From CAWDVH01 sp963805705 (GTDB lineage Bacteria > Actinomycetota > Actinomycetes > Streptosporangiales > Streptosporangiaceae): a stretch of 64,000 bases of DNA. The notes under the pieces were generated by a model. The model saw only the letters and a program-made list of their open reading frames with translations, did no database searches and was not told where the DNA came from. Each line of letters begins with the position of its first letter. Within the stretch, counting starts at the first letter, position 1. The position numbers and the translations under genes were made by a program. Below are positions 25,218-33,215 of this stretch, in pieces. The stretch is from NCBI GenBank assembly GCA_963805705.1, contig CAWDVH010000004.1, positions 1,197,965 through 1,261,964 on the forward strand, in the 5' to 3' direction.

Positions 25218-26229
25218 TGCGGGCCGCGTCAGCAGAGGGCGGAAGCGGGGGCGTTAACTGCCGGTCGGCCTCGGCCTCGGCCTGCCTGCGGGCCTGGACC
25301 GCCCGGCTGACCGCCGTAACCGGCCGCCGCGCGGCCGCCGAGGGCATCTGGGGCACCGGAGGATCGCCGGCCGCGGCCCTGGCGGTGCTGATCCTGTGCA
25401 TCAGGTCTGCCTCGGCGCGGATCTCGTCGTCGGTGGGGGACAGCGCGATGGTGGCCGTCACGATGAAGGTCAGGATGCTGATCCCGAGGATGAGCGGAAG
25501 CAGGAAGTTCTCGGCGGTGGCACCGCTCATCACCATGTGGGCGTCGGCCGGGGCCGCGAACATGTGCATCGCCGCCATGCCCGTGTAATGCATGCCGCTG
25601 ACGGCCACGGCCAGGATCAGAGCGGCACCGAGAGTGGACCAGATGCCGCGCAGCCGCAGCGCCGCCCACAGGGCAGCGGTCGACGCCACGACGGCGATGA
25701 CGGTTGAGAGCGCGACCAGGCCGGGGTTGTAGGTCATCCGCAGGGGGACCTCAAGGGCGGCCATGCCGGTGTAGTGCATGCTGGCGACGCCGATGCCGGT
25801 AACGAGCCCGGCCAGCAGCAGCCGGCGAGTGCCAGCGCGGCCGAAGCTGGCGTGGCCAGGCCCCCCGTGGCCAGAGCCGGCCCTGGCGAAGCCGTCATCG
25901 CCGAAGCTGCCCCGGCCGTAGCCGACGATGAACAGGCCGCCGCACACCACGCCCACCGCGATCAGCATGCTGAGGATGGTGACCGGCACGTTGTAGTGGA
26001 TGGTCTGGCCGGGAATCGTGTAGCCGAGCATGGCGATGAAGTGCATGACCCAGATCCCGGTGGCGCCGACCGAGATCGACGCCAGGACCAGCCACCTGGC
26101 CCGCGTCGCGCCCGAGTAGGCGCGGGCCCGGGTCGTGCAGCGCAGGCCGAGGAAGGCGCCGAGGAACGACATCGCGACGGCGAGGCCTGGCGTGAGCAGG
26201 CCATACGAAAAGTTATGTACCGGCAGCAT
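24895..26229 (-). CDS. MHYT-domain membrane sensor protein
   Basis: Reading frame of 444 codons. The first 265 residues are a clear MHYT integral-membrane sensor: seven helices with the repeated metal-ligand motif, seen as WVMHFIAM, SMHYTGMAALEVP and GMHYTGMAAMHM. MHYT sensors are thought to bind copper and sense O2, CO or NO. After about residue 320 the frame contains a rare TTA leucine codon (25255-25257) and then 100 Arg/Ala-rich residues overlapping the 5' half of the chrB-like gene in another frame. The real C-terminus is probably near 25230, lost to a frameshift or mutated stop. No output domain is attached. Confidence 0.7.
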   Translation of the reverse strand: MLPVHNFSYGLLTPGLAVAMSFLGAFLGLRCTTRARAYSGATRARWLVLASISVGATGIWVMHFIAMLGYTIPGQTIHYNVPVTILSMLIAVGVVCGGLFIVGYGRGSFGDDGFARAGSGHGGPGHASFGRAGTRRLLLAGLVTGIGVASMHYTGMAALEVPLRMTYNPGLVALSTVIAVVASTAALWAALRLRGIWSTLGAALILAVAVSGMHYTGMAAMHMFAAPADAHMVMSGATAENFLLPLILGISILTFIVTATIALSPTDDEIRAEADLMHRISTARAAAGDPPVPQMPSAAARRPVTAVSRAVQARRQAEAEADRQLTPPLPPSADAARSGTGQCRRARKRYAPRRRRPARLAAARLPGAIGAHQAQIHGVAQAQEPGRHLPAELGRRAARQRGCRARPAQAAQRDPRHVGNGRAAVVRGPGRRAGHPGRLPGRPQ

Positions 26230-26370
26230 TCTCTATTCTCCCTGGAAGTCCCAGCGAGCCTACTGCCCGGCGGGCCGTCCGCCGCGAACGGGCCGGCTCT
26301 GCTGGCCGCCGGCGCGAACGGGGCGGGCGGCAGCCGCGTACGGGGGGCCTGTTTATGCCTTGCAATTTAT

Positions 26371-26386
26371 ATAACCGTTCGGCTAT
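26371..26386 (+). promoter_or_regulatory. Probable ArsR operator
   Basis: ATAACCGTTCGGCTAT, an imperfect palindrome (six of eight pairs) that ends 9 bp before the ATG of the arsR-like gene, next to a TATATA-like -10 at about 26368. There is no Shine-Dalgarno, suggesting a leaderless transcript starting near 26380-26396 and repressed by the product. Confidence 0.5.
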
Positions 26387-26395
26387 GTTCAGTGG

Positions 26396-26737
26396 ATGGC
26401 CACTGCCTTTGACGTCCTGGCTGATCCGAGCAGGCGGCGCATCCTGGATCTCCTCCTCGACCAGCCCCGGCCCGTCGCGGAGCTGACCAGAGCGCTGGGC
26501 CTCAGCCAGCCGGGCACGTCCAAGCACCTGCGGGTGCTGCGGGAGGCCGGCCTGGTCCGGGTGCGCCGCGAGGCCCAGCGGCGGTGGTATGAGCTGCGGC
26601 CAGGGCCGCTGGCCGAGGTTGATGCCTGGCTCGCGCCCTACCGGCGGCTCTGGGCCGCCCGGCTGGACGCACTGGAACAGCATCTGGATAAGCAGCGAAA
26701 CGGAGGTTCCGATGATGACTGCGCACCATCCGCCTGA
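26396..26737 (+). CDS. ArsR-family winged-helix regulator
   Basis: 113 residues. AFDVLADPSRRRILDLLLDQ, then VAELTRALGLSQPGTSKHLR and VLREAGLVRVRREAQRRWYEL are the helix, recognition helix and wing of the SmtB/ArsR class. No cysteine metal site. The gene overlaps by 26 bp with a START/AHSA1-like gene, a common two-gene unit in actinomycetes where the repressor controls its own operon. Ligand unknown. Confidence 0.9.
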   Translation: MATAFDVLADPSRRRILDLLLDQPRPVAELTRALGLSQPGTSKHLRVLREAGLVRVRREAQRRWYELRPGPLAEVDAWLAPYRRLWAARLDALEQHLDKQRNGGSDDDCAPSA

Positions 26738-27224
26738 GGCCGACGGCGTACTGGAAGAAGACGACGGCGGGCTGTCCGTGCTGCGCTTCACGCGGCGCCT
26801 GGCTCATCCGGCGGAGCGGGTATGGGCGGCGCTGACCAGCGAGGCCGAGCTGATCCAGTGGTGGGGCGCGGCGGAGGTTGACCTGAGGCAGGGCGGGGCT
26901 TTCACGCTCCGCTGGCTGAACACCGACGATCAGGGCCACACGGCGGTCCTGCATGCCACCATCACCCGGCTGGATCCGCCGCGGCTGCTGGAGCTGACCG
27001 GTGACCTGCACGGCGTGCTGCGCTGGGAACTGCGGCCAGCGCCCGGCGGGACGCTGCTGACGTTCTCCAGCACCCTGCGCCTGCCCGCGCCGTACCGCGC
27101 CAGGGTGCTGGCCGGGTGGCACTGGCATCTGGACGCGCTGGCGGCCGCGCTGGAGGGCGGGCACGCGGACCTGGCCGGGGTGAGCGGCTGGGAGCAGATC
27201 CATGCGGCCTACCTGGCTGGCTGA
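26712..27224 (+). CDS. SRPBCC (AHSA1-like) domain protein
   Basis: 170 residues from ATG 26712, five bases after GGAGG. SRPBCC fold: FTRRLAHPAERVWAALTSEAEL, WWGAAEVDLRQGGAF and the long C-terminal helix GWHWHLDALAAALEGG. Such proteins bind a hydrophobic ligand in a deep cavity. Overlaps the end of the ArsR gene, so cotranslated. Function beyond ligand binding is unknown. Confidence 0.87.
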   Translation: MMTAHHPPEADGVLEEDDGGLSVLRFTRRLAHPAERVWAALTSEAELIQWWGAAEVDLRQGGAFTLRWLNTDDQGHTAVLHATITRLDPPRLLELTGDLHGVLRWELRPAPGGTLLTFSSTLRLPAPYRARVLAGWHWHLDALAAALEGGHADLAGVSGWEQIHAAYLAG

Positions 27225-27266
27225 GCGGGCCTGGCCGGCCGAGCGGGCCTGGCCGGCTGAGCGGGT
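27213..27266. repeat. Three 18-bp tandem repeats between convergent genes
   Basis: Consensus CTGGCCGGCYGAGCGGGC, three copies. The first copy contains the stop of the SRPBCC gene and the last reaches the stop of the peptidase-E-like gene, so the array is essentially the whole spacer. Confidence 0.65.
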
Positions 27267-28036
27267 CAGCGGCCGCCGGCCTCCAGGAGACGGGCGGGCA
27301 GGGGCAGTTCCGTGCAGCTGCCGCCGGGGTCCGGCCTGACCTGGTAGCCGAGCGCTCCGGGACGGTCAGCCACGATCTCGGCCAGCGTGTCGTCGGCGAA
27401 ATGCGCGGCGGTGCCATCGTCGCAGGCGATCCCCGCGGGCAGCGTGCCGTCCGCCACCAGCGCCTGGTACAGCGGGCGCCGGGCGGGCTCGGAGCTGTAG
27501 TGCGGGCAGTAGCTGCCCGCGAGCAGCGCCAGGCCGCCGGTAAATGGCCGCAGCACCGGCCCGAAGGAGTCCGTGGTGCCGCCCTCGAACCAGCAGATCG
27601 CCCCGGCGCTGACCCCGGCCAGCACGATGCCCGCCTGCCAGGCGGCGCGCATGACCCGGTCCAGCTCATGCGTGCGCCAGACGGCGAGCATGTTGGCCAC
27701 GCTGCCGCCGCCCACCAGGATCACGTCCTGCGCCAGCAGCAGATCGCCGGGATCGGCGACATTGGGCATCGGGAAGAGCTGCAGGTGACTGACCCGCGCC
27801 TGCGCGCCGGACAGCAGCCAGTACAGCTGCAGGAACGAGGCGGCATCGTCACCCATGGCCGTGTTGAGCAAGCACACCCTGGGTACCGGACGGCCCGACA
27901 GCGCCAGCGCGTGCGCGAAGAGCGGCGGGACGCCATGGCCCGACCTGCTCGCCCCGGCGGCCCGGTCCGCTCCGCCCGTGCCCGGCCCCCTGCGGCCCCC
28001 GATGGCCAGTACGTGACGTCGTCCGTCGGCTGCCAT
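27266..28036 (-). CDS. Peptidase S51 (peptidase E-like) family protein
   Basis: 256 residues. The nucleophile Ser is in GVSAGAICWFEGGTTDSFGP and the preceding ILVGGGSVANML is the conserved glycine strand of S51 peptidases (dipeptidase E / cyanophycinase clan). The N-terminus has a 20-residue Gly/Ala-rich insertion after AIGGRRGPGTGG. Hydrolyses Asp-X dipeptides in Salmonella; cyanophycinase-like proteins are alternative relatives. Divergent from the HIT gene with only 22 bp between starts. Confidence 0.85.
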   Translation of the reverse strand: MAADGRRHVLAIGGRRGPGTGGADRAAGASRSGHGVPPLFAHALALSGRPVPRVCLLNTAMGDDAASFLQLYWLLSGAQARVSHLQLFPMPNVADPGDLLLAQDVILVGGGSVANMLAVWRTHELDRVMRAAWQAGIVLAGVSAGAICWFEGGTTDSFGPVLRPFTGGLALLAGSYCPHYSSEPARRPLYQALVADGTLPAGIACDDGTAAHFADDTLAEIVADRPGALGYQVRPDPGGSCTELPLPARLLEAGGR

Positions 28037-28058
28037 CCGAGCACGCTACCGTGCCGGG

Positions 28059-28493
28059 ATGAGCGATTGCCTGTTCTGCGGCATCGTGGCCGGGACGGTG
28101 CCCGCGCAGATCGTGCTGGCCGACGATGTCGTGACCGCGTTCCTGGACGTGCGGCCCGTATTCAAGGGGCACGTGCTCGTCGTCCCGCGGGAGCACTACG
28201 GGACGCTGGCCGACCTGCCCGCCGCCGCGGTCGGCCCCGTGTTCGCCCGGGTGCAGCGGATCAGCGCGGTCATGCCAGCGGCGCTCGGCTCCCAGGGCAG
28301 CTTCGTCGCGATCAACAACACGGTCAGCCAGAGCGTCCCGCATTTCCACGTGCACGTGGTGCCGAGGACGAAGGGCGACGGCCTGCGCGGCTTCTTCTGG
28401 CCGCGGGTCCGGTACGCCGACGAGGACGAGGCGGCCGGGTATGCCCGCCGCCTGCGCGACGCGCTGGAGACCGCGCCCGCGCGTCCGTCATGA
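28059..28493 (+). CDS. HIT-family hydrolase
   Basis: 144 residues. Histidine triad HFHVHVVP with the catalytic histidine, CLFCGIVAG zinc-type N-terminus, and VFKGHVLVVPREHY. HIT proteins hydrolyse adenylylated lysines/nucleotides (Hint) or dinucleoside polyphosphates. Good ATG with no strong SD; the start is set by the conserved N-terminal MSDCLFC. Confidence 0.93.
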   Translation: MSDCLFCGIVAGTVPAQIVLADDVVTAFLDVRPVFKGHVLVVPREHYGTLADLPAAAVGPVFARVQRISAVMPAALGSQGSFVAINNTVSQSVPHFHVHVVPRTKGDGLRGFFWPRVRYADEDEAAGYARRLRDALETAPARPS

Positions 28494-28534
28494 TCTCCCC
28501 GAGCGGGACATGATTTCTCCGGGCGGAGGAGCGG

Positions 28535-29257
28535 ATGCCTGATCGGGAGGCGGCGAGCGGCGAGGGCCAGGCGGCCAGACGCCCGTATGTGCTGCTGTCG
28601 GCGGCGATGTCCGTGGACGGCTACATCGACGATGCCTCGGCGGCCCGGCTGGTGCTGTCCGGCGAGGAAGATCTTGACCGGGTCGACGCCGTCCGGGCGG
28701 CCTGCGACGCGATCCTCGTCGGCGCCGGGACGATCCGCCGCGATAACCCGCGGCTGCGGGTGCGATCCCGGCAGCGACGCGATGACCGCGTCTCCCGCGG
28801 GCTGGCCGCCAGCCCGCTGAAGGTCACTCTCAGCAGCAGCGGGAATCTCGATCCCGGGGCCCGGTTTTTCGCCGATGCTGACGTCGGGAAAATTATCTAC
28901 GTGCCCGGCGCCGCCGCGGCTCGGGCGCGGGAGCGCCTCGGCGATCTCGCGGCGGTCGTCGCGACCGCGGATCCGCTTGACCTGAGCGCAGTCCTGGCCG
29001 ACCTGGGCGGGCGGGGCGTGGCCCGGCTCCTGGTGGAGGGCGGCAGTCACCTGCTCACGCAGTTCCTGGCGGCCGGCCTGACCGACGAGCTTCAGCTGGC
29101 GATCGCGCCTTTCTTCGTCGGCGACCCGGCGGCGCCCCGCCTGGTGCGAGCGGGCGCGTTCGCCAGCGCGGCCGGGCACCGGATGGTCCTGGCCGGGACC
29201 CGCCAGGTGGGGGACATGGCGCTGCTGCGCTATCTGCCGGGCCGGGAGATGGGCTAG
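28535..29257 (+). CDS. RibD C-terminal-domain reductase (dihydrofolate-reductase fold)
   Basis: 240 residues. LLSAAMSVDGYIDDAS, VGAGTIRRDNPRLRV and RLLVEGGSHLLTQFL are RibD reductase-domain signatures: NADPH binding and pyrimidinone-binding GGxxL. A stand-alone reductase without the deaminase domain; it may act in riboflavin synthesis or on another pyrimidine-like substrate. GGAGGAG precedes the start. Confidence 0.9.
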   Translation: MPDREAASGEGQAARRPYVLLSAAMSVDGYIDDASAARLVLSGEEDLDRVDAVRAACDAILVGAGTIRRDNPRLRVRSRQRRDDRVSRGLAASPLKVTLSSSGNLDPGARFFADADVGKIIYVPGAAAARARERLGDLAAVVATADPLDLSAVLADLGGRGVARLLVEGGSHLLTQFLAAGLTDELQLAIAPFFVGDPAAPRLVRAGAFASAAGHRMVLAGTRQVGDMALLRYLPGREMG

Positions 29258-29286
29258 GGGCCGCCGGCGGGCTTATCGTGGTGGCC

Positions 29287-29706
29287 ATGGCGGAATGGTG
29301 GTCAGTCGAGGTCTTCCACGGCGAGTTCCGGGCATCGCGATGGCAGGATTCCTACAGTTCGTCGCTGATCGAGTCGGCGATCTCGCACGGGGCTGTCGAC
29401 TGGACCTGGATCCAGCACGGTCACGGCGTGGTGTTCGAGGTGTGCTTCGCCGACGACGCGCAGTGGGAGGCGTTCTGCTCCCTGCCGGCCGTGCGGGCGG
29501 CTCTCGACGCGGTTCCCGATCCGGTGAACGGCCTGCTGGTTTACCGGGGCCGCGGCGGCGGGGCCGGGGCGGCATCCCCGCGCCGTCCGAGGCCCACGGC
29601 CGGGGCCGGAGCGGCCGACCTGCCGGAGCCGCGGGAGACGCACCTGGCCGACCTCACGATCGCGGAGCTGTCCGGCGCGCCCGCGGAACTGTCTCCCACT
29701 GCGTGA
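29287..29706 (+). CDS. Conserved actinobacterial hypothetical protein
   Basis: 139 residues from ATG 29287 (ATG 29278 adds three). The 90-residue N-terminal region (EWWSVEVFHGEF, VDWTWIQHGHGVVFEV, VPDPVNGLLVYRG) is well conserved in actinobacteria as I recall it, whereas the tail is Pro/Ala-rich. No known domain or active site. Lies just upstream of the DUF5998 gene. Confidence 0.7.
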   Translation: MAEWWSVEVFHGEFRASRWQDSYSSSLIESAISHGAVDWTWIQHGHGVVFEVCFADDAQWEAFCSLPAVRAALDAVPDPVNGLLVYRGRGGGAGAASPRRPRPTAGAGAADLPEPRETHLADLTIAELSGAPAELSPTA

Positions 29707-29738
29707 GCTAAGGGCCTCAGACGGTGCAGGATAGGGGC

Positions 29739-30332
29739 ATGAGGGAAACCAAAGCCTCGGCCGGCAGCATGCGCTCCGCGATCGAGCGGAGCGGTTACTA
29801 TCCCGGCCTGGTCTTCGACGCGGTGTCATCCGCCGTCGGATCCGAGCCTGTTGTCTCCTACGTGGTGCACCATGACGCGCACTTCGATCCCGGCCTGGAG
29901 GTGCGGCGCCACATGACCGTGCTGGCTCTGACCCCCACCCGGCTGGTCTTCTCGCATACCGACGAGTACCCGGCCGATGAGACCGATCCGGATGCCAGGC
30001 CCCAGGCGGAGACCAGCACCGAGGCAGTCCGGTTCGCCCGGATCTCCTCGGTCGCGCTGACCAGGGTGATCCCCGATCCGGCGTCTTATCTGCCCGGCGC
30101 GACCATGCCGAGCGAGGTCGTGCTGACGGTTGGCTGGAATGTGCTGTCCCACCTGGAGATCGAGCCCGCGCACTGCGGCGACGAGAGCTGCGAGGCCGAT
30201 CACGGCTACACCGGCACGATCACGGCCGATGACCTGACCATGCGGGTCAGCGAGGCCGCGGACGGCGAGGACGCGGTCCGTCAGGTCCTCGCGTTCACCA
30301 GGGCACTGTCCGAGGCGACCAGCTGCCCGTGA
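29739..30332 (+). CDS. DUF5998 family protein
   Basis: 197 residues from ATG 29739; the frame extends back five codons. Conserved GYYPGLVFDAV and HHDAHFDPGLEVRRHMTVL, then HTDEYPADE and a C-terminal Cys/His patch CGDESCEADHGYTG. The family always precedes a nucleotide pyrophosphatase-like gene in actinomycetes, as here, with a GTGA start/stop overlap. Function unknown; the coupling suggests the two work together. Confidence 0.82.
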   Translation: MRETKASAGSMRSAIERSGYYPGLVFDAVSSAVGSEPVVSYVVHHDAHFDPGLEVRRHMTVLALTPTRLVFSHTDEYPADETDPDARPQAETSTEAVRFARISSVALTRVIPDPASYLPGATMPSEVVLTVGWNVLSHLEIEPAHCGDESCEADHGYTGTITADDLTMRVSEAADGEDAVRQVLAFTRALSEATSCP

Positions 30333-31528
30333 CGAGCAGCGATGCACTGACTACCGAGGGGGCAGCACGCCAGGGCGCTCCCCCCATGACGACCCCGGGG
30401 CCGATGAGATCGCCCACCCTGCCCCGTTACGGCGAGAGCGCTCTCAGTGATCTGGCGTGCTCGGTGCTGGCGTCCCTCGGCGTGCCGGGAGAGCCCAATC
30501 CGCTGCAGCTGCCCGCGGCCCGGCGGGTGTGCCTGCTGGTGATCGACGGCCTGGGGTGGGAACTGCTGAGCGAGCATCCGGCCGCGGCGCCGTTCCTGTC
30601 CGAGCTGGCCACGACCGGGCGGCCGCTGACGGCGGGTTTCCCCGCGACGACCGTGACCAGCCTCGGCTCGCTGGGCACCGGCCTGCCGCCGGGGCAGCAC
30701 GGGATGCTCGGCTACCAGGTGGCCGTGCCGGGGGAGGACAGGCTGCTCAATGCCCTGCGCTGGGATCAGCGGGTCGATGCGCGCCGGTGGCAGCCAGAAT
30801 CCACCATCTTCGAGCGGGCCACCGCGGCGGGGATCAGGGCTTACCGCGTGGCACACGGATCACTGCGGAAGACCGGGCTGTCCACGGCCGTCATGCGAGG
30901 CGCGGACTACCGCTCCGCGGACACCCTCGGGGCGCTCGTCGGGCAGGCCGCGGCGGCGCTGTCCGGCCCGGCCCCGGCGCTGGAGATGGTGTATCACGGC
31001 GAGCTGGACAGCACCGGTCACGTATTCGGCTGCACCTCGGATGCCTGGCGCTTCCACCTCGGGCACGTCGACAAGCTCGCCGAGCAGCTGGCCGCCGCGC
31101 TGCCGGGGGGCACGGCGCTGCACGTGACCGCTGACCACGGCATGGTGGACGTGGCGGCCGAGTGCCGCATCGACGCCGATGCCCTGCCGCAGCTGCGGCA
31201 GGGCGTGGCGCTGCTCGGCGGGGAGCCACGGGCCAGGCACGTCTATGCCGAGCCGGGAGCCGCGGCCGATGTCCTGGCGGCCTGGCGCGAGACGCTCGGG
31301 GCCAGAGCCTGGGTCGCCTGCCGGGACGAGGCGGTGGCTGACGGCTGGTTCGGCCCGGTGCAGGACCGGCTGGCGGCGCGGATCGGCGACGTGGTGGCGG
31401 CCCCGGCCGGACCGTGGGCGATCGTGGCCACCAAGGCGGAGCCGCGCGAGTCCGCACTGGTCGGCATGCACGGCTCGCTCACGCCAGCGGATCAGCTGGT
31501 GCCGCTGCTGAGCCTGGGCCCGTCCTGA
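30329..31528 (+). CDS. Alkaline-phosphatase-superfamily phosphodiesterase / nucleotide pyrophosphatase
   Basis: 399 residues. The metal-binding start is VCLLVIDGLGWELL; the nucleophile Thr lies in FPATTVTSLGSLGTGLPPG and the other metal ligands in HGELDSTGHVFG and TADHGMVDV. NPP-like enzymes cleave nucleotide phosphodiesters. Start GTG at 30329 overlaps the DUF5998 stop. No signal peptide, so cytosolic. Confidence 0.88.
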   Translation: MTSSDALTTEGAARQGAPPMTTPGPMRSPTLPRYGESALSDLACSVLASLGVPGEPNPLQLPAARRVCLLVIDGLGWELLSEHPAAAPFLSELATTGRPLTAGFPATTVTSLGSLGTGLPPGQHGMLGYQVAVPGEDRLLNALRWDQRVDARRWQPESTIFERATAAGIRAYRVAHGSLRKTGLSTAVMRGADYRSADTLGALVGQAAAALSGPAPALEMVYHGELDSTGHVFGCTSDAWRFHLGHVDKLAEQLAAALPGGTALHVTADHGMVDVAAECRIDADALPQLRQGVALLGGEPRARHVYAEPGAAADVLAAWRETLGARAWVACRDEAVADGWFGPVQDRLAARIGDVVAAPAGPWAIVATKAEPRESALVGMHGSLTPADQLVPLLSLGPS

Positions 31529-31553
31529 CCGGCGGAGAGCGCCAGCCTGCTGT

Positions 31554-31616
31554 TTGTCCACAGCCGGTGCGGGGAAGCGCACCCGTCATCCACAGTAAAT
31601 CGAGAGGTTATCCACT
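31554..31616 (+). promoter_or_regulatory. Cluster of three DnaA-box-like sites
   Basis: TTGTCCACA (31554-31562), TCATCCACA (31586-31594) and TTATCCACT (31608-31616), all in the same orientation in a 63-bp stretch just before the rhodanese start codon. The first equals the actinomycete DnaA box exactly; the others differ by one base from TTATCCACA. Too few for an origin; a DnaA-titration or regulatory site is possible. Confidence 0.45.
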
Positions 31617-31619
31617 TCC

Positions 31620-32525
31620 ATGAGTGCCGCGGATCCGCTAGTCAGCGTGACGTCCCTGGCCCGCCGGCTGGCCGGCGGCGAGCCGCCCGTCCTGCTGGAC
31701 GTCCGCTGGCGGCTGGGCGGGCCGCCCGGCATCGAGGCCTACCGGGCGGGGCATCTGCCCGGAGCGGCCTACGTGGACCTGGACCGGGACCTGGCCGGGC
31801 CGCCGGGCGCGGGCGGCAGGCACCCGCTGCCCGATCCTGCGCGCTTCCAGGCGGCCATGCGCCGCGCGGGCGTGCGATCCGGCCGGCCGGTCGTGGCCTA
31901 TGACGACGCGGACGCGACCGTCGCCGCGCGGCTGTGGTGGAGCCTGCGCTACTTCGGCCATGACCAGGTGCAGGTGCTGGACGGCGGCTACCGCGGCTGG
32001 GCCGAGGCCGGCCTGCCGGTACTGCCCGGCGAGCAGGTACTGCCCGGCGCGGCGGATCCGGCCGGCGATGCGGTAGTGCCCGGTGAGGCGGATCAGGCCG
32101 GGGGAGACTTCACCGCCGTGGCCGGCCAGATGCGGGTCCTGGATGCCGCCGGGGCGGCGGCCATAGCCCGTTCCGGCTTCCTGCTCGACGCGCGCGCGGC
32201 CGAGCGCTACCGCGGGGAGACCGAGCCCGTCGACCCGGTCGCCGGGCACATTCCGGGCGCGCTGAGCGTGCCGACCACGGGCAACCTCACCGCGCGGGGA
32301 AGGTTCCTGCCCCGTGGTGAGCTGGCCCGGCGATTCGCGGCCCTTGGCATCACCACAGGTCAAGATGGCGCCGTCGGGGCGTACTGCGGCTCGGGTGTCA
32401 CCGCGGCGCACGAGGTACTCGCGCTCGAGCTGGCGGGCATCACCGCCGCCCTCTACGTCGGCTCCTGGTCCGGCTGGGTCACAGATCCGGGCCGCCCCGT
32501 CGCCACCGGCGCGGATCCCGGCTGA
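31620..32525 (+). CDS. Thiosulfate/3-mercaptopyruvate sulfurtransferase
   Basis: 301 residues, two rhodanese domains. The active-site loop is CGSGVTA (Cys near residue 260); conserved LDVRWRLGG and DARAAERYRGE start the domains, and the interdomain linker repeats LPGEQVLPG / VVPGEADQ. The CGSGVT loop favours 3-mercaptopyruvate or thiosulfate. SD is weak (GAGAGG 12 bases upstream) and overlaps a DnaA-like box. Confidence 0.9.
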   Translation: MSAADPLVSVTSLARRLAGGEPPVLLDVRWRLGGPPGIEAYRAGHLPGAAYVDLDRDLAGPPGAGGRHPLPDPARFQAAMRRAGVRSGRPVVAYDDADATVAARLWWSLRYFGHDQVQVLDGGYRGWAEAGLPVLPGEQVLPGAADPAGDAVVPGEADQAGGDFTAVAGQMRVLDAAGAAAIARSGFLLDARAAERYRGETEPVDPVAGHIPGALSVPTTGNLTARGRFLPRGELARRFAALGITTGQDGAVGAYCGSGVTAAHEVLALELAGITAALYVGSWSGWVTDPGRPVATGADPG

Positions 32526-32561
32526 CCTGGGGAAACTTCACCGGCCGCGTCCCGGCTCAGC

Positions 32562-33215
32562 TCACTGGCCGGCGGGAGCGGCGGGGTCGTGACCGGCCGG
32601 GGGCGCGGGCGGGCCGTGGCCGGGGACGGGCGGAGCCAGGTCATGCCGCGCGGTGAGCACGAGCCAGGTCGCCGCGCCGGTGATCAGCGCGGGAGCGGCC
32701 GGCTGGCCGCCAGCTACCACGGCCACCGCAGCGCCGGCCGAGAACGCGGCCAGCACCCGGAGGGCCAGGCGGCCAGGTCGCCCGCGCCGGACCCTGAAGA
32801 CCAGGCGCCCGGCCGCGCCCGAGAACGCACGGCGGCCCGGCCGCCGTGGCCCGGCCCGGCCATGGCCGGGCCAGCCCGCCCGGCCCGGCGACGGTCGCGC
32901 CGGGGCCATCGCGCCCGGTCGCCCGGATGATCCGGCGCGGAGATCAGCGAGAGCCTCTCCCCGGCCGAACCTGGTCCGCAGCGCGGTGTAGGCGGCGGCC
33001 GCCGCCGCGAAGCGCTCCGGATCACCGCCGTCCGCCCGGTCGGGGTGGGTGGCAGCGGCGACCCTGCGCCAGGCCGCGCGGACATCATCGTCGGTCACAT
33101 CCGGCCGGGCTTCCAGGCCGAGCGCCAGGAACGGCCCGGCCGCCGGGCTGCCGCTGGCCCTGGCGCGCCTCCCGGCTGGCCGGCGGCGCAGCGCTGGCCG
33201 CAGGCTTCCGCTCAT
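32562..33215 (-). CDS. Membrane J-domain protein
   Basis: 217 residues. A J domain (about 27-75) with intact HPD (57-59, THPDRADGG) and DVRAAWRRVAAA; then a Gly/Arg/Pro-rich stretch and two transmembrane helices (about 152-190). The HPD would stimulate a DnaK-type ATPase at the membrane. Its ATG overlaps the stop of the ATPase gene upstream (ATGA), so it is the third member of a translationally coupled operon. Confidence 0.8.
   Translation of the reverse strand: MSGSLRPALRRRPAGRRARASGSPAAGPFLALGLEARPDVTDDDVRAAWRRVAAATHPDRADGGDPERFAAAAAAYTALRTRFGRGEALADLRAGSSGRPGAMAPARPSPGRAGWPGHGRAGPRRPGRRAFSGAAGRLVFRVRRGRPGRLALRVLAAFSAGAAVAVVAGGQPAAPALITGAATWLVLTARHDLAPPVPGHGPPAPPAGHDPAAPAGQ

Noticed and set aside
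31554..31616. Replication origin
   Set aside because: Only three boxes, no dnaA/dnaN genes and no AT-rich unwinding region nearby.
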